From Nostocales cyanobacterium HT-58-2 (GTDB lineage: Bacteria; Cyanobacteriota; Cyanobacteriia; Cyanobacteriales; Nostocaceae), in the NCBI GenBank assembly GCA_002163975.1, contig CP019636.1, forward strand, positions 4,351,001-4,415,000: DNA of 64,000 nucleotides, written 5' to 3'. The notes under the pieces were generated by a model, which was not told the origin of the DNA, searched no databases, and worked only from the letters and a program-made list of their open reading frames with translations. Every line of letters starts with the position of its first letter. The first letter of the stretch is position 1. Shown here in pieces: positions 50,695 to 60,469 of this stretch. The translations under genes were made by a program, and so were the position numbers.

Positions 50695-52029
50695 ATGAGT
50701 AATAACAGTATCCAAGGTAATGGCAATTGGTACTACACAAATGGTCAATGGGAGTCTGATGAGGGTGCCGACTTAAGTGTGGCTGATGCCTTCGCTAGTG
50801 GGAACCCCCCTGCTGGTTATATTCCTGATAACATTTCTAGTGCTACAGGTAATCCCTTGGCTGGTAGCAGTAGCAGTAGTAGTAGCGGCACTGACTTCGG
50901 TGGCAGCATACCTTTTGCTGGTAGCGGTAATAGTAGTAGTGACAACCCCTTCGCTGGGGGCAATCCCTTCATGATAGGTGGTGGAGGAAACGTATCTACC
51001 ACCAGTGCAGATGGTCAGTACACCTACAACTACACTCGGACTGCGGATGCACGGAGCTTAGTTCCTGATGATAACAGCCCCTTTGCTAAATTACTCGGTG
51101 TCCTTGGTGTTGGCAGTGACTCCTCTTCTAATAGCGGTAGCAATCCGTTCGCTGGTGGTAGCAATCCCTTCAGTGGTGGTAGCACTCCTACTGGGGACAC
51201 TAACCCACAATTAGGTGGGAATAACCCCTACTTTGCTGGTAATGGCAGCGGAAACTCTGCCTTGGGTAGTAGTGACAAGTTCCCTGGAAACTTGCCGATC
51301 GCTAACACCGCTCCCTCTTCGACAAGTGATAGTATCCTACCAGAAGCTCCTGAAGGTCTATCTGTACCATACAACAGCAACAACTGGATATCCGACCTCA
51401 AAGATTTACAATCAGGTGAACCTGGTGCTAGTACAAGCGGCAACACAGGTAGTGGAAATGGCAACTGGTTCTACGCAAGTAACAATACTGCCAACGGCAA
51501 TGGCAATTGGTACTTTAGTGATGGCAACACCACTGACGGAAATGGCAACTGGTTCTACGCAAGTAACAACACTGCCAACGGCAATGGCAATTGGTACTTT
51601 GGTAGTGGCAACACCACCGACGGAAATGGCAACTGGTCTAGTGGTGGTAACAACACCATCAACGGAAATGGCAATAGACCCAGTGGCAGTGGCAACACCA
51701 TCAACGGTAATGGCAATAAACCCAGTGGCAGTGGCAACAATATTCTTGGTAATGCCAACACTTCCAACACCAGTGGTAACAATATCCTTGGGAATCATGT
51801 TGAAACCAGTGGTGATGGCAAAGCATACATTGGTAACGATGACTGGTCCTTCGACATCCTTAATGAACTAAAATCCCTTCAGAGCGGTGTGTCAGGAGTC
51901 GGTAGTGATGTCAACAATTTTCTTAGCAATCCTGACCTGATATCAACCACCACGAGCAAAGAAGGCTTTTCAAATTCTCCTTTCTTAACTAACTCAAATT
52001 ATCAATTTGATTTTTCTAGTGGCCTATAA
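50695..52029 (+). CDS. Gly/Asn/Ser-rich repeat protein, probable surface or matrix protein
   Basis: 444 residues without Cys, starting after an AAGGAG ribosome site. It is low complexity: Gly, Asn and Ser dominate. Residues about 255-345 contain a 28-residue repeat of the form GNGNWFYASNNTANGNGNWY, exactly 84 bases per unit at 51454, 51538 and 51622, and the motif GNGNW also opens the protein (residues 9-13). NPFAGG-type units occur between about 60 and 170. There is no N-terminal signal peptide or membrane helix, so a type I or other leaderless export, or an internal role, is open. Aromatic residues spaced by Gly/Asn resemble adhesive or silk-like proteins, which is inference. Confidence 0.75.
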   Translation: MSNNSIQGNGNWYYTNGQWESDEGADLSVADAFASGNPPAGYIPDNISSATGNPLAGSSSSSSSGTDFGGSIPFAGSGNSSSDNPFAGGNPFMIGGGGNVSTTSADGQYTYNYTRTADARSLVPDDNSPFAKLLGVLGVGSDSSSNSGSNPFAGGSNPFSGGSTPTGDTNPQLGGNNPYFAGNGSGNSALGSSDKFPGNLPIANTAPSSTSDSILPEAPEGLSVPYNSNNWISDLKDLQSGEPGASTSGNTGSGNGNWFYASNNTANGNGNWYFSDGNTTDGNGNWFYASNNTANGNGNWYFGSGNTTDGNGNWSSGGNNTINGNGNRPSGSGNTINGNGNKPSGSGNNILGNANTSNTSGNNILGNHVETSGDGKAYIGNDDWSFDILNELKSLQSGVSGVGSDVNNFLSNPDLISTTTSKEGFSNSPFLTNSNYQFDFSSGL

Positions 52030-53242
52030 TCCAATCCAGTTTATCCCTCTTCTGTCACTCTGGGAAAAGAAAAATAAGAGCCAAATTTTCAAATTTATAC
52101 CAAATAAAAAAATGTTTGCGACAGATAACCCCACCCGCCCTATCGGGCACCCTCCCCTTAATCAGGGGAGGGTTGGGGAGGGGTTCAACCGATGTGTTGC
52201 ATTCTTTTTTCAAATTGGTGTTAGATAGGGTGAGCATTTGAGCGTTTATTTTCTAATAGAATGGCTGAAAACAAGATTTTTGGTAAAAGTCCTACGCTGT
52301 AAGTGTTCTAGATTATTTTCTTCCTAAAGTGATAAAAGAGGGATTAGATAAGCTCACAGGCTAAAGCCTGGAGCTACAAAAGCCAAGCCTGCCTCCGCAG
52401 GCTTTTAAAGTTATGCCAGATAAGGAGGGGATGCCATGGCGGATAGTCAATGCATCAAAAATCAAGGCAGTCTCTTTCTTCTGAGGTGAAGCAATTCTAT
52501 GAGAAATGCAGTTTTATCCCCTCACCCGTTGTGCCGATGACCCTCATGGTAACGATCGCAGATGATCTGGAAGTGTCTAAAGCCGGGTAGGTTAGATGGT
52601 TTGGTACCGTCCATTCCCGAAAAAGATTTTGGGCGTTGCAGAATAGTGGGATGAATTGAGTAGGCAGGGGTGCAGGGGAAGCAGGGGAAGAGATTTTATA
52701 ACTTGCGAAATCATCCCTTGATTCAGCAATGCCAGATTTTGTAACCCAAATCAGCCCGTGGCAGAAGGATTCAGCCTAGATTGGGATAACTCTTTTTGCA
52801 CAGATGCGGGAATAATAACTAATCAGCCGGACATGATATAACCAGTTATGTCCTCTTGAACCTCAGTGGTTAGTTTTTATATAACAAGTTGATGTCTACG
52901 TTAACTGGTTATGGTACACCGTCATGTCTGCATTAATCTGCCAACTCTTATGTCTGCAATTATTGAAATGCCCTATTGCTCTCGCTTCGCTCGCGCCCCC
53001 ACTCGCTCCACTGCTATCGTTATCTGCTCCACATGACTCACGAAATAACCCACGAATTTGGCGATCGCCACAACGACCTTATCACCACAACGATTTTTAC
53101 CTCAGCTGCGACCGCTGCCAAAATCTGCCAAATTGACTAGCTGACACTACATAAATAAGTTACATGGTAATTATATGGTAAAAATTTTCTGATAGTTCTT
53201 GAAATTTTATGTTAAATAAATTATTGAATTAGAGGATGTTCT
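52030..53242. other. 1.2-kb intergenic region with repeats and no recognisable gene
   Basis: A nested GC-rich palindrome lies at 52127-52187 (CCCTCCCCTTAATCAGGGGAGGG at its core, plus GCCC/GGGC), related in style to the element at 29759-29850. A small hairpin AAGCCTGC-CTCC-GCAGGCTT is at 52385-52404, followed by TT. The remaining sequence has only short open frames whose translations do not resemble proteins (for example at 52924-53136). Confidence 0.6.
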
Positions 53243-53848
53243 ATGCATTTTGATTTAGTACAAATCATAAAATCATTAGGTTACTTTGGAGTATGGGGAA
53301 TTATTTTTGCTGAATCAGGCTTACTGATTGGCTTTTTTCTCCCAGGTGATAGTTTGCTGTTCACAGCTGGATTTGTTGCCTCTCAGAAATTACTGAACAT
53401 CTGGGTTCTAATAATTGGTGCTTTTATCTGTGCAGTTCTTGGTGATAACGTCGGTTATGCGACTGGACACAAATTTGGTCGTAGGCTCTTTCAAAAAGAA
53501 GATTCATGGTTATTTCATAAAAAACATTTGGTAAAAACTACAAATTTTTATCAAAAACATGGTAAAAAAACACTTGTCTTAGCACGATTTGTGCCAATAG
53601 TGCGAACTTTTGCACCAATTGTAGCTGGAATTGGGACAATGCATTATCGCACATTTATGTCCTATAATTTGATTGGCGGTTTGATGTGGACATTTGGTAT
53701 AACTCTGTTAGGATTTTTCTTAGGAAAATCACTACCTGCTGAACAGGTAGATAAGTATTTGTTGCCAATTATTGCATTAATAATTGTTATTTCTTTAGTA
53801 CCATCAATTATTCACGTTATTAAAGAAAATAAGACAAACCGAAATTGA
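53243..53848 (+). CDS. DedA-family membrane protein
   Basis: 201 residues with about five hydrophobic segments. DedA signature elements: AESGLLIGFFLPGDSLLFTAGF near the N-terminus, GDNVGYATGHKFGRRLFQKE, and the conserved KHGKKTLVLARFVPIVRTFAPIVAGIG. DedA proteins are proposed lipid (undecaprenyl or phosphatidylethanolamine) flippases needed for envelope integrity. Preceded by a long non-coding region and followed by a repeat hairpin at 53869-53931. Confidence 0.93.
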   Translation: MHFDLVQIIKSLGYFGVWGIIFAESGLLIGFFLPGDSLLFTAGFVASQKLLNIWVLIIGAFICAVLGDNVGYATGHKFGRRLFQKEDSWLFHKKHLVKTTNFYQKHGKKTLVLARFVPIVRTFAPIVAGIGTMHYRTFMSYNLIGGLMWTFGITLLGFFLGKSLPAEQVDKYLLPIIALIIVISLVPSIIHVIKENKTNRN

Positions 53849-53868
53849 AAAAATGTTTGTATAGGAAG

Positions 53869-53931
53869 GTGCGTTATGGCGTGTGAAATGTCTTTTGTAC
53901 AAATTTATAAACAATTTCTACCTAACGCACC
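53869..53931 (+). repeat. GGTGCGTTA...TAACGCACC dispersed repeat
   Basis: GGTGCGTTA at 53869-53877 and TAACGCACC at 53923-53931 are perfect inverted copies 45 bases apart; related copies are at about 9812-9850 and 21355-21425. A T-rich stretch follows, so it may also terminate dedA transcription. Confidence 0.6.
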
Positions 53932-54079
53932 CTTTAGTTTTATTTTTTGACTTTTAGATTATTTAGTTGTGATTCTTGACTCAATTGTCCAAAGCAGGAA
54001 TTTAAATATTTCTGAGCCATTTATCTAAATATGTACAATTTTGAAAACCTCAATTCAAAGGTAAAATTTGAGTCGTTAA

Positions 54080-55168
54080 CTATTGACTAGATACAGTATC
54101 TCGCAAGAAAGGGGCAATGTCTTCTATGGGTAGCAAATATTGAGCTGCACCTAGGGCGATCGCCTCTTTCACCATGCCAAATGCCGTACTATCTTTTTCA
54201 TCTTGGGCGACTGTCACACCTCCGACTTGAGAGATTGCCTGTAAGCCTTCTGCACCGTCATTGCCAAGTCCAGTTAATAGAATTCCGGCGCTTGTTCTGC
54301 CATAGAAGTTCGCAATGGATTTGAACATGACTGTAATGGAGGGACAATGCTTTTCTCCTGGTAAAGGTCTTGAATAAATAAACTTGCCTCGAGAATCTAA
54401 TTCAAGATGATTCTTCTCTGGAGCAAAATAAACTGTTCCAGGTGAGGGAAACTCACCATCTTCAGCAACTTTGACCTTCAACAAACATTCAGAGGATAAC
54501 CAATTCACTAATCCTGACAAAATACCTTCACCCACATGCAAGGTACAAATAATAGGCAATGGGAAATCAGGCGGGAGTTGGCAGAGAATTTTCTGCATAG
54601 CTTGAAGACCTCGTGTGGATGCCCCTATACTGATTGCCCTAATGTAAAATGTTCTATTTGTCACTTGGGGTTCAGTTTTTAAGGACGCTCTAGACGTTGT
54701 AGGTTCTACAGGAAAAGTAGGGCTCAGTTGTTGTTCTTGTGGAAATCTCGTAGTCACTTTCGTCTTAGAAAGGACTTTGATTTTAGCAATCAACGCTGCT
54801 TTGATTTGCTCGTAGTCAGTAGGCGAACCTGTGGTTGGTTTGGGGAAAACATCTGCGACTCCTGCTTGCAACAGACGAAAGATTGTGTCGATGTCAGAGT
54901 TTTGTACGAAATTGCTAATTACCAAAATTGGTCGGGGGTCTTGAGCCATAACTCGTTTGGTCAACTCCAGACCATCCATGTTTTCCATAAACAGATCTGT
55001 ACAAATGACATCTGGTTGTGTCTTGGTAATGACTTCCAGACCCTCCACACCATCGCGTGCCGTACCCACCACAGAAACCTCTGGTGAGGAATTGAGTAAT
55101 CGTTGCAAAATTTCCAGCGCAACAGGGGAATCTTCGACTAAAACCACTTTTTTTTGAAGTGCATTCAT
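54080..55168 (-). CDS. cheB: Protein-glutamate methylesterase CheB
   Basis: 362 residues. Receiver domain with KVVLVEDSPVALEILQRLL, phosphorylation Asp in DVICTDLFMENMDG; a linker; then the C-terminal methylesterase with Ser in AISIGASTRGLQAM, His in ICTLHVGEG and Asp in LLTGLGNDGAEGL, so the catalytic triad is complete. It deamidates or demethylates receptor glutamates in adaptation. The start lies one base after the cheA stop; cheB is the last gene of the operon. No cheR gene is in the window. Confidence 0.95.
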   Translation of the reverse strand: MNALQKKVVLVEDSPVALEILQRLLNSSPEVSVVGTARDGVEGLEVITKTQPDVICTDLFMENMDGLELTKRVMAQDPRPILVISNFVQNSDIDTIFRLLQAGVADVFPKPTTGSPTDYEQIKAALIAKIKVLSKTKVTTRFPQEQQLSPTFPVEPTTSRASLKTEPQVTNRTFYIRAISIGASTRGLQAMQKILCQLPPDFPLPIICTLHVGEGILSGLVNWLSSECLLKVKVAEDGEFPSPGTVYFAPEKNHLELDSRGKFIYSRPLPGEKHCPSITVMFKSIANFYGRTSAGILLTGLGNDGAEGLQAISQVGGVTVAQDEKDSTAFGMVKEAIALGAAQYLLPIEDIAPFLRDTVSSQ

Positions 55169-55169
55169 G

Positions 55170-57542
55170 TTAGACTAACCTCCGTAATGTATCTAAAAAT
55201 ACTCCTTGCTCGAACTCACCTTTGGTAATGTAAGCGTTTGCCCCAACTTCTTCTCCTTGACGCTTGTCCTCCTCAGTAGCTAAGGTAGTCACTAAGATAA
55301 CAGGTAATTCTTTGTATTCTGGTAATTCACGAATTTTAGCAGTCAGTTCCAGCCCATCAAGATTTGGCATTTGCACGTCTGAGACAACGGCATCGAATTT
55401 GCTCTCTCTAAGTTTGTCCAAGCCATCTTGACCGTCCACAGCAGCTGTGACTTCATAGCCTGCACTTTCCAAAATCCGCCTCATTTGGGTACGAATGGGA
55501 ATTGAGTCTTCAACGAGAAGAATCTTCTGTCTGACTTGTGCTTTTTCTCTTAACTCTTTAATCGTGATAGAGACAACTGTCTTCTTCGCTGACTTGAACA
55601 AATCTGGAGGATTAAGCACCATGCAAACTTCTCCAGTACCAAGAATTGTGGCACCAGAGATATTACAAATCCTCTTCAGCAATTGACTCTGTGGCTTCAA
55701 GACAATATCCTGTAACTCCGACACAGTGTCTACCAGCAATCCTAAACGTTCGGAACCAAGCCGGAGAATAATGCAGGGAATACTTTTTAAAGCTGTATTC
55801 AAAGCTTGGGTAGATGTGGGCACTTTAACAGGTAAACCCAAGACATCTGCCAACCAAGCAACAGAGAGAGCCTGTCCTTGGTATGGGAATGTTTGGCTAC
55901 CTTCAAGCGCAAAAATTTCTTGAGGAGAAACCAACATCATTGTTTCTACAAATTCCACAGGAATGGCATAGGGATTTTGATTAACCTGCACAATTAAGAC
56001 ATGGGTGGTTGCTAGTATGCTACTGAGCGTGATCCGAAACAAACATCCCTTACCCTGTGTAAATTCTACCTGGATGCTTCCCTTGAGGCGATCAACATTA
56101 GCACGTACGACATCCAGACCAACTCCTCTGCCAGAAATCTCGGTCACTGCTGTGCGTGTGGAAAATCCAGGAGCAAAGATCAATGCTTGAATTTCTGCCG
56201 TTGATAGAGCTGCGAGTTCTTCTTCTGAAAGAAGACCACGGCGCACCGCTGACGCTTTAATCGCTTCGACATCCAAACCACGCCCATCATCTGAGACTTC
56301 AATACTCACAGTGTTGCCGGTCTGGTAAGCTCTCAGATGAATTGTTGCTGTGGCAGGTTTGCCAAGTTTTAAACGCTCTTGGGGTGTTTCGATGCCATGA
56401 TCTATTGCATTGCGAATGATGTGCATGAGCGGATCTTTCATCTCTTCAATAATCCGCTTGTCTACATAAGTTTGTTCACCTTCGATATGCAGATCAACTT
56501 CTTTGGCTTGCTGTTTAGCCAAATCTCGTACAGTGCGCTGAAACAGATGAAAAATTGTCGAGAATGGTAGCAGTCGCAAAGAGGTGACTCCTGACTGGAG
56601 TTCATTGGCGATGATTTCGAGTCTAGCAGTGTGGTCAAACGCCTTATTTCTGAGTATATTTAAATACTCTCCCAGTTGCTTGAGACGGTTTTCGATTGAG
56701 CTAGGAAAATTTTGTACGACTTGCAGTTCACTAGAAAGCCCTCGTCGCTCTAAGTCTTCATATGCCTGACGGATCATAAAGGCTTGCCGAGTCAACTCCT
56801 CCCACAGCGCCATCATTTCCTCAATTTCACCAACTTGGTCTGCAATTTGACCTTTGGTAACCACGAGTTCACCCACTTGAGTTAGGAGCTTATCAAGCCT
56901 GTGGGACTCAACGCGGATGGTGTCAATTTGATAGTCACTGACTTGAGCAAAAGTTTCTATTGATGATTCTGTATTTTCGCTGACTTCTGCAGTACTATTA
57001 AAAACCAGGTCTGACTCTACCAGAGGCAATGTAGAGGAATCAACCTCCGATTCTGCATCATCGAAGATTGTGGATAGTTCTGTAAAAGGCAGTCCAGAGG
57101 AATCAACTTCCGATTCCGATTCTGTTGTCACCGTCTGTTGAATTTCTGACCATGTATCACTGGACTCACCTCTCATAAGTTGAGCTAGGACATGGAAGAC
57201 GCTGACCCCTGCTGGTTGTCCAGTCACGGCTTCATGGGCAATTTTACGAATTGCATCCAGCCCTTGAGAAAGGCAGTCGTACAGTTGGGAAGTGAAAACT
57301 CGCTCACCCCGCTTAACAGATGCCAAAATTTCTTCTAGTTGGTGAGTCAGAGTTTCCACATCTTTGACTCCCAACATTCTGGAATCACCTTTGAGCGAGT
57401 GCGTTTCTCGCAGTAATCCCTCCAGTTTGGCTTCGTCTTGGGGATTTTTTTCTAAGTAAAGTAACCCCGCTTCTATTTTTTGTATACGTTCTGCACTAGC
57501 TGCTTTGTAAAGCGATCGCAGTTCTTCGTCTTCTATCATCAT
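55170..57542 (-). CDS. cheA: Hybrid chemotaxis histidine kinase CheA (Hpt-HK-CheW-receiver)
   Basis: 790 residues. N-terminal Hpt domain with the phosphorylation His in LRETHSLKGDSRMLG (about residue 47), a variable acidic linker, dimerisation and CheA-type catalytic domain with HIIRNAIDHGIETPQERLKLGKPA and DDGRGLD, a CheW-like domain, and a C-terminal receiver (ILLVEDSIPIRTQM, VVSDVQMPNLDGLE). The histidine kinase is of the pilus-motility/phototaxis CheA type common in cyanobacteria. Central gene of the operon between the MCP gene (145 bases upstream) and cheB (1 base downstream). Confidence 0.95.
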   Translation of the reverse strand: MMIEDEELRSLYKAASAERIQKIEAGLLYLEKNPQDEAKLEGLLRETHSLKGDSRMLGVKDVETLTHQLEEILASVKRGERVFTSQLYDCLSQGLDAIRKIAHEAVTGQPAGVSVFHVLAQLMRGESSDTWSEIQQTVTTESESEVDSSGLPFTELSTIFDDAESEVDSSTLPLVESDLVFNSTAEVSENTESSIETFAQVSDYQIDTIRVESHRLDKLLTQVGELVVTKGQIADQVGEIEEMMALWEELTRQAFMIRQAYEDLERRGLSSELQVVQNFPSSIENRLKQLGEYLNILRNKAFDHTARLEIIANELQSGVTSLRLLPFSTIFHLFQRTVRDLAKQQAKEVDLHIEGEQTYVDKRIIEEMKDPLMHIIRNAIDHGIETPQERLKLGKPATATIHLRAYQTGNTVSIEVSDDGRGLDVEAIKASAVRRGLLSEEELAALSTAEIQALIFAPGFSTRTAVTEISGRGVGLDVVRANVDRLKGSIQVEFTQGKGCLFRITLSSILATTHVLIVQVNQNPYAIPVEFVETMMLVSPQEIFALEGSQTFPYQGQALSVAWLADVLGLPVKVPTSTQALNTALKSIPCIILRLGSERLGLLVDTVSELQDIVLKPQSQLLKRICNISGATILGTGEVCMVLNPPDLFKSAKKTVVSITIKELREKAQVRQKILLVEDSIPIRTQMRRILESAGYEVTAAVDGQDGLDKLRESKFDAVVSDVQMPNLDGLELTAKIRELPEYKELPVILVTTLATEEDKRQGEEVGANAYITKGEFEQGVFLDTLRRLV

Positions 57543-57687
57543 GGCAAAAGAGCTGTTTTTAAGGACTGATACGAAGTTGCTTTCAAACCGAGTTATCTCC
57601 CAAAATGTTGGAAATAGATATTAGAAATAACAACAAACTACATTCAATTGTGAGAGTTCTCTGTTTGAATGCAGCTTTATAACTTAT

Positions 57688-59142
57688 TTAGAGCACAGCC
57701 TGAAGATTTTGAGCAGCTTCGTTGAGGTCTTCGGTAGCGTCTTTTACCTGGGTGATCGCAACGGTTGTTTCTTTTGCCCCTAAGTTAATAGCATTCATCG
57801 CTGCAACAACCCTCTGCACGGCGATCGCCTGCTGTTTCGCTATTATGGAAATTTCTTGGTTGTTAAGAAACACCCTATTAACGGCATCGGCAATATTTAC
57901 GAACACATCACCCGTTTCTTCAGCTAGCTTGATTCCTTGTGTTGCTTTCTTAGTACCTTCATCAGTCACCATGATGGTGGAGTTAATTGCTGCTTGCACT
58001 TCGTTAACCAGGATATGAATTCGGTCAGCTGATTTTCGACTCTGGTCCGCCAGTTTACGAATTTCGCCAGCTACGACGGCAAAGCCTTTGCCATGCTCAC
58101 CTGCACGAGCTGCTTCTACGCCTGCGTTTAGAGCTAACATATTTGTTTGGTTCGCCAAATCTGCGACTAGGTCAGAAACTGTGGTGATTTGTGCAGTCTG
58201 CTCAGAAAGACGAACAATCTGGTTGGCAATTGCTATCACCTGGTTTTTCAGTTCCAAGATACCGTCCATCGTCACACCCACTGTTTTTGTTCCTTCTTCA
58301 GTGAGGTTTAGAGCTATCTGTGCTCCTTCGGCAGAAATTTCTGCTTTTTGAGCAGATTGCAGCGAAGAAGCTCCCACTTCTTCAATGGTGACGGTAGTTT
58401 CATTTACTGAGGCAGACTGCTCAAGAATTGTGCGTTCCTGCTCGTTGACTGTGATAGTAATGTCTTTTACAGAAGAAGCGACCGCATTTGAAGCATCTTC
58501 GATTGTTTTCGCAATACCGGACGAGAGGACATAAGATACGACAATGGAAATAGAAGCAGCGAGCAATGTCCCTAAACCAGCAACAACCTGCATCAGGGTC
58601 GTTGCCTGTTGGACTTCGGTAATCAATGCTTGAATAACTCTGTCTTGTTCCCCTTCAAACTCTTTTTGCAACACCTCAGCGCTGCGGATAAACGGTCGAT
58701 TTGTTTCCGACTGAAATGACTTGAGTGCTTGATCTTTCTTACCTGTCTTTACCAAATTAATAGTCTCGCGACCATATTGCTCAATTTGCTGCCCAAGTTG
58801 ACGGAGTTTTACTAACCGCTCTTTCTGCTGTGGATTGATAACAAGCTTTTCAGCATTTGCTAGGGATTCTTTGTAGTCAGATACCCCTGTCTGAAAAGAT
58901 TCTTCGAGATTATTGGTATCACCAAATACCAAGAAGCCACGTGTTGTGCGTTCCATCCTTGATAGACCCAATGTTGCTTTAGATGCTTCTTGAGATGCGG
59001 TCTTGGCATCTTCCACTTGCTTGAAAGCGATATCTAATCTTCTGGAATTGCCAAAAGCTAGAGCGCTCAGTACGACTAATAAAAAAACTGGAAATGAATA
59101 TCCTAATAAAATCCGACCTCTTAACTTTAAATTGCTAAACAT
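57688..59142 (-). CDS. Methyl-accepting chemotaxis protein with CHASE3-like sensor
   Basis: 484 residues. An N-terminal membrane helix (LLGYSFPVFLLVVLSALAF), then a helical extracellular sensor of about 150 residues with the CHASE3-type pattern (EASKATLGLSRMERTTRGFLVFGD), a second helix (VAGLGTLLAASISIVVSYVL), no clear HAMP, and a long cytoplasmic coiled coil. The tip motif is the MCP signature LANQTNMLALNAGVEAARAG followed by GKGFAVVAGEIRKLADQSRKS. Clusters with CheA and CheW proteins. The stimulus is not readable; the CHASE3 type typically senses extracellular cues. Confidence 0.94.
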   Translation of the reverse strand: MFSNLKLRGRILLGYSFPVFLLVVLSALAFGNSRRLDIAFKQVEDAKTASQEASKATLGLSRMERTTRGFLVFGDTNNLEESFQTGVSDYKESLANAEKLVINPQQKERLVKLRQLGQQIEQYGRETINLVKTGKKDQALKSFQSETNRPFIRSAEVLQKEFEGEQDRVIQALITEVQQATTLMQVVAGLGTLLAASISIVVSYVLSSGIAKTIEDASNAVASSVKDITITVNEQERTILEQSASVNETTVTIEEVGASSLQSAQKAEISAEGAQIALNLTEEGTKTVGVTMDGILELKNQVIAIANQIVRLSEQTAQITTVSDLVADLANQTNMLALNAGVEAARAGEHGKGFAVVAGEIRKLADQSRKSADRIHILVNEVQAAINSTIMVTDEGTKKATQGIKLAEETGDVFVNIADAVNRVFLNNQEISIIAKQQAIAVQRVVAAMNAINLGAKETTVAITQVKDATEDLNEAAQNLQAVL

Positions 59143-59241
59143 AGGGTCATATCCTTTTGTGTGACATCATATACCTATAAATTGATTCTCAATTGAGCCA
59201 AGATTTTGAGTTCCACTGAATACTAAAAATTGTGTTTAGCC

Positions 59242-60342
59242 CTAAATTTGTTCATTCACTACCAGGTCTCCTTCCGTCAGGATTTTAGGAAAATCTAAGA
59301 CAATCAACATTTTTTCCTGGAAGAAAGCCATTCCCCGAAAGTACTGTGTATTGTTAAGGAGTTTGATTGCGCTTAGCGGTGTCATTTCAGTAGGGTTGAT
59401 ATAAACGACCTCAAACACTTTATCAATGGGGACTCCAGCAACAATATCATCAACTTGAACCACCATGGCTTTAGAACCAACTCCAATTGGGGTGATTGGG
59501 AGATTCAAAATGTTCCGAATATCGACTAATGTGACAATTTCTCCCCGCAAATTCATATTGCCAATAATATGCTTTGGGCAGCAGGGAATTGGGGTCAAAT
59601 TCTCAATATCAGTGAATTCCCGTACGAGTTCTAAGTCCAGACCATAGTACTCATTACCAATACCAATCACTGCTAGAGGCATCTGCCTGTTTATCACCTC
59701 TAGGTCTTCTAATGATTGCTTGATTTGAACAGCTCTTTGTCGAAATATTGCCCGTTCTTCAGAAGTTGCATGAGGACAATATAGGTCGTAGAAGCTGAGT
59801 GTTTTAAATTCCTCTAGCTGCTGGTATTCCTCATACTTTTGTTGTCCATCACCAGATGTATAAGCAAGCTCTAACTGGCTTTGTGCATCCCAAATTAAGG
59901 TGACTAAAGTATCTGGTTGGCGCACTAATTTTTTGGAATCTAGCAAAAAAATTGGTTCCGAATCTACATTGGCAATACCAGTCAGAAATATGGTATTAAT
60001 GTCACACAAGAATCCATCAGAAGGAACTGGTTCAATGACTTCATTATCTAGCTCTAGCATTTCGTTGACTTGATGCACGAGTACACCAATTTGTAAGCCC
60101 TCCCACCCTAAAATGATGATGTAGTCACTAAGATGGCAAACTTTTGGTAGATATCCTTGAAGCCAATCGAGATGTATGACTGGTACAATCTGTGTCCGCA
60201 AATTTAGGAAGCCGATCAGATCGTTGCTTTCTCCAGTAATTGGTGTCAGTTCTGGAAGGGGGAAAATTTCCTGAACTAGTGATGCTTCAATTCCATAATG
60301 CAAATCATGTAGGCGAAATGTGAGGTATTTCTTATTCTCCAT
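59242..60342 (-). CDS. Double CheW-domain coupling protein
   Basis: 366 residues with two CheW domains, one at about 4-150 (LTFRLHDLHYGIEASLVQEI, IGFLNLRTQIVPVIHLDWLQ) and one at about 215-355 (AVIGIGNEYYGLDLELVREF, IIGNMNLRGEIVTLVDIRNI), joined by a helical part. It links receptor and kinase. Fused double CheW proteins occur in some cyanobacterial clusters. About 100 bases upstream of the MCP gene. Confidence 0.93.
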   Translation of the reverse strand: MENKKYLTFRLHDLHYGIEASLVQEIFPLPELTPITGESNDLIGFLNLRTQIVPVIHLDWLQGYLPKVCHLSDYIIILGWEGLQIGVLVHQVNEMLELDNEVIEPVPSDGFLCDINTIFLTGIANVDSEPIFLLDSKKLVRQPDTLVTLIWDAQSQLELAYTSGDGQQKYEEYQQLEEFKTLSFYDLYCPHATSEERAIFRQRAVQIKQSLEDLEVINRQMPLAVIGIGNEYYGLDLELVREFTDIENLTPIPCCPKHIIGNMNLRGEIVTLVDIRNILNLPITPIGVGSKAMVVQVDDIVAGVPIDKVFEVVYINPTEMTPLSAIKLLNNTQYFRGMAFFQEKMLIVLDFPKILTEGDLVVNEQI

Positions 60343-60469
60343 TGCAGTTTTCTACCTTTGAATCAGTTGATTTTTAACAATCAACTACCGATTGAGCAAG
60401 ACTTCATTTAAATACAACTTGATATAAGATAATCAGTAAAAAATATCAATATTTTTTGCAAATTTTATG

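Noticed and set aside
51215..51871. 218-codon frame overlapping the Gly/Asn-rich gene, and 128-codon antisense frame at 51412-51798
   Set aside because: They are open because of the 84-bp repeat structure of the main gene; the long frame starting at 50695 has the ribosome site and the ordered composition.
52924..53136. 70-codon frame in the 1.2-kb gap
   Set aside because: Low-complexity Leu/Ala/Pro translation without family similarity or ribosome site.
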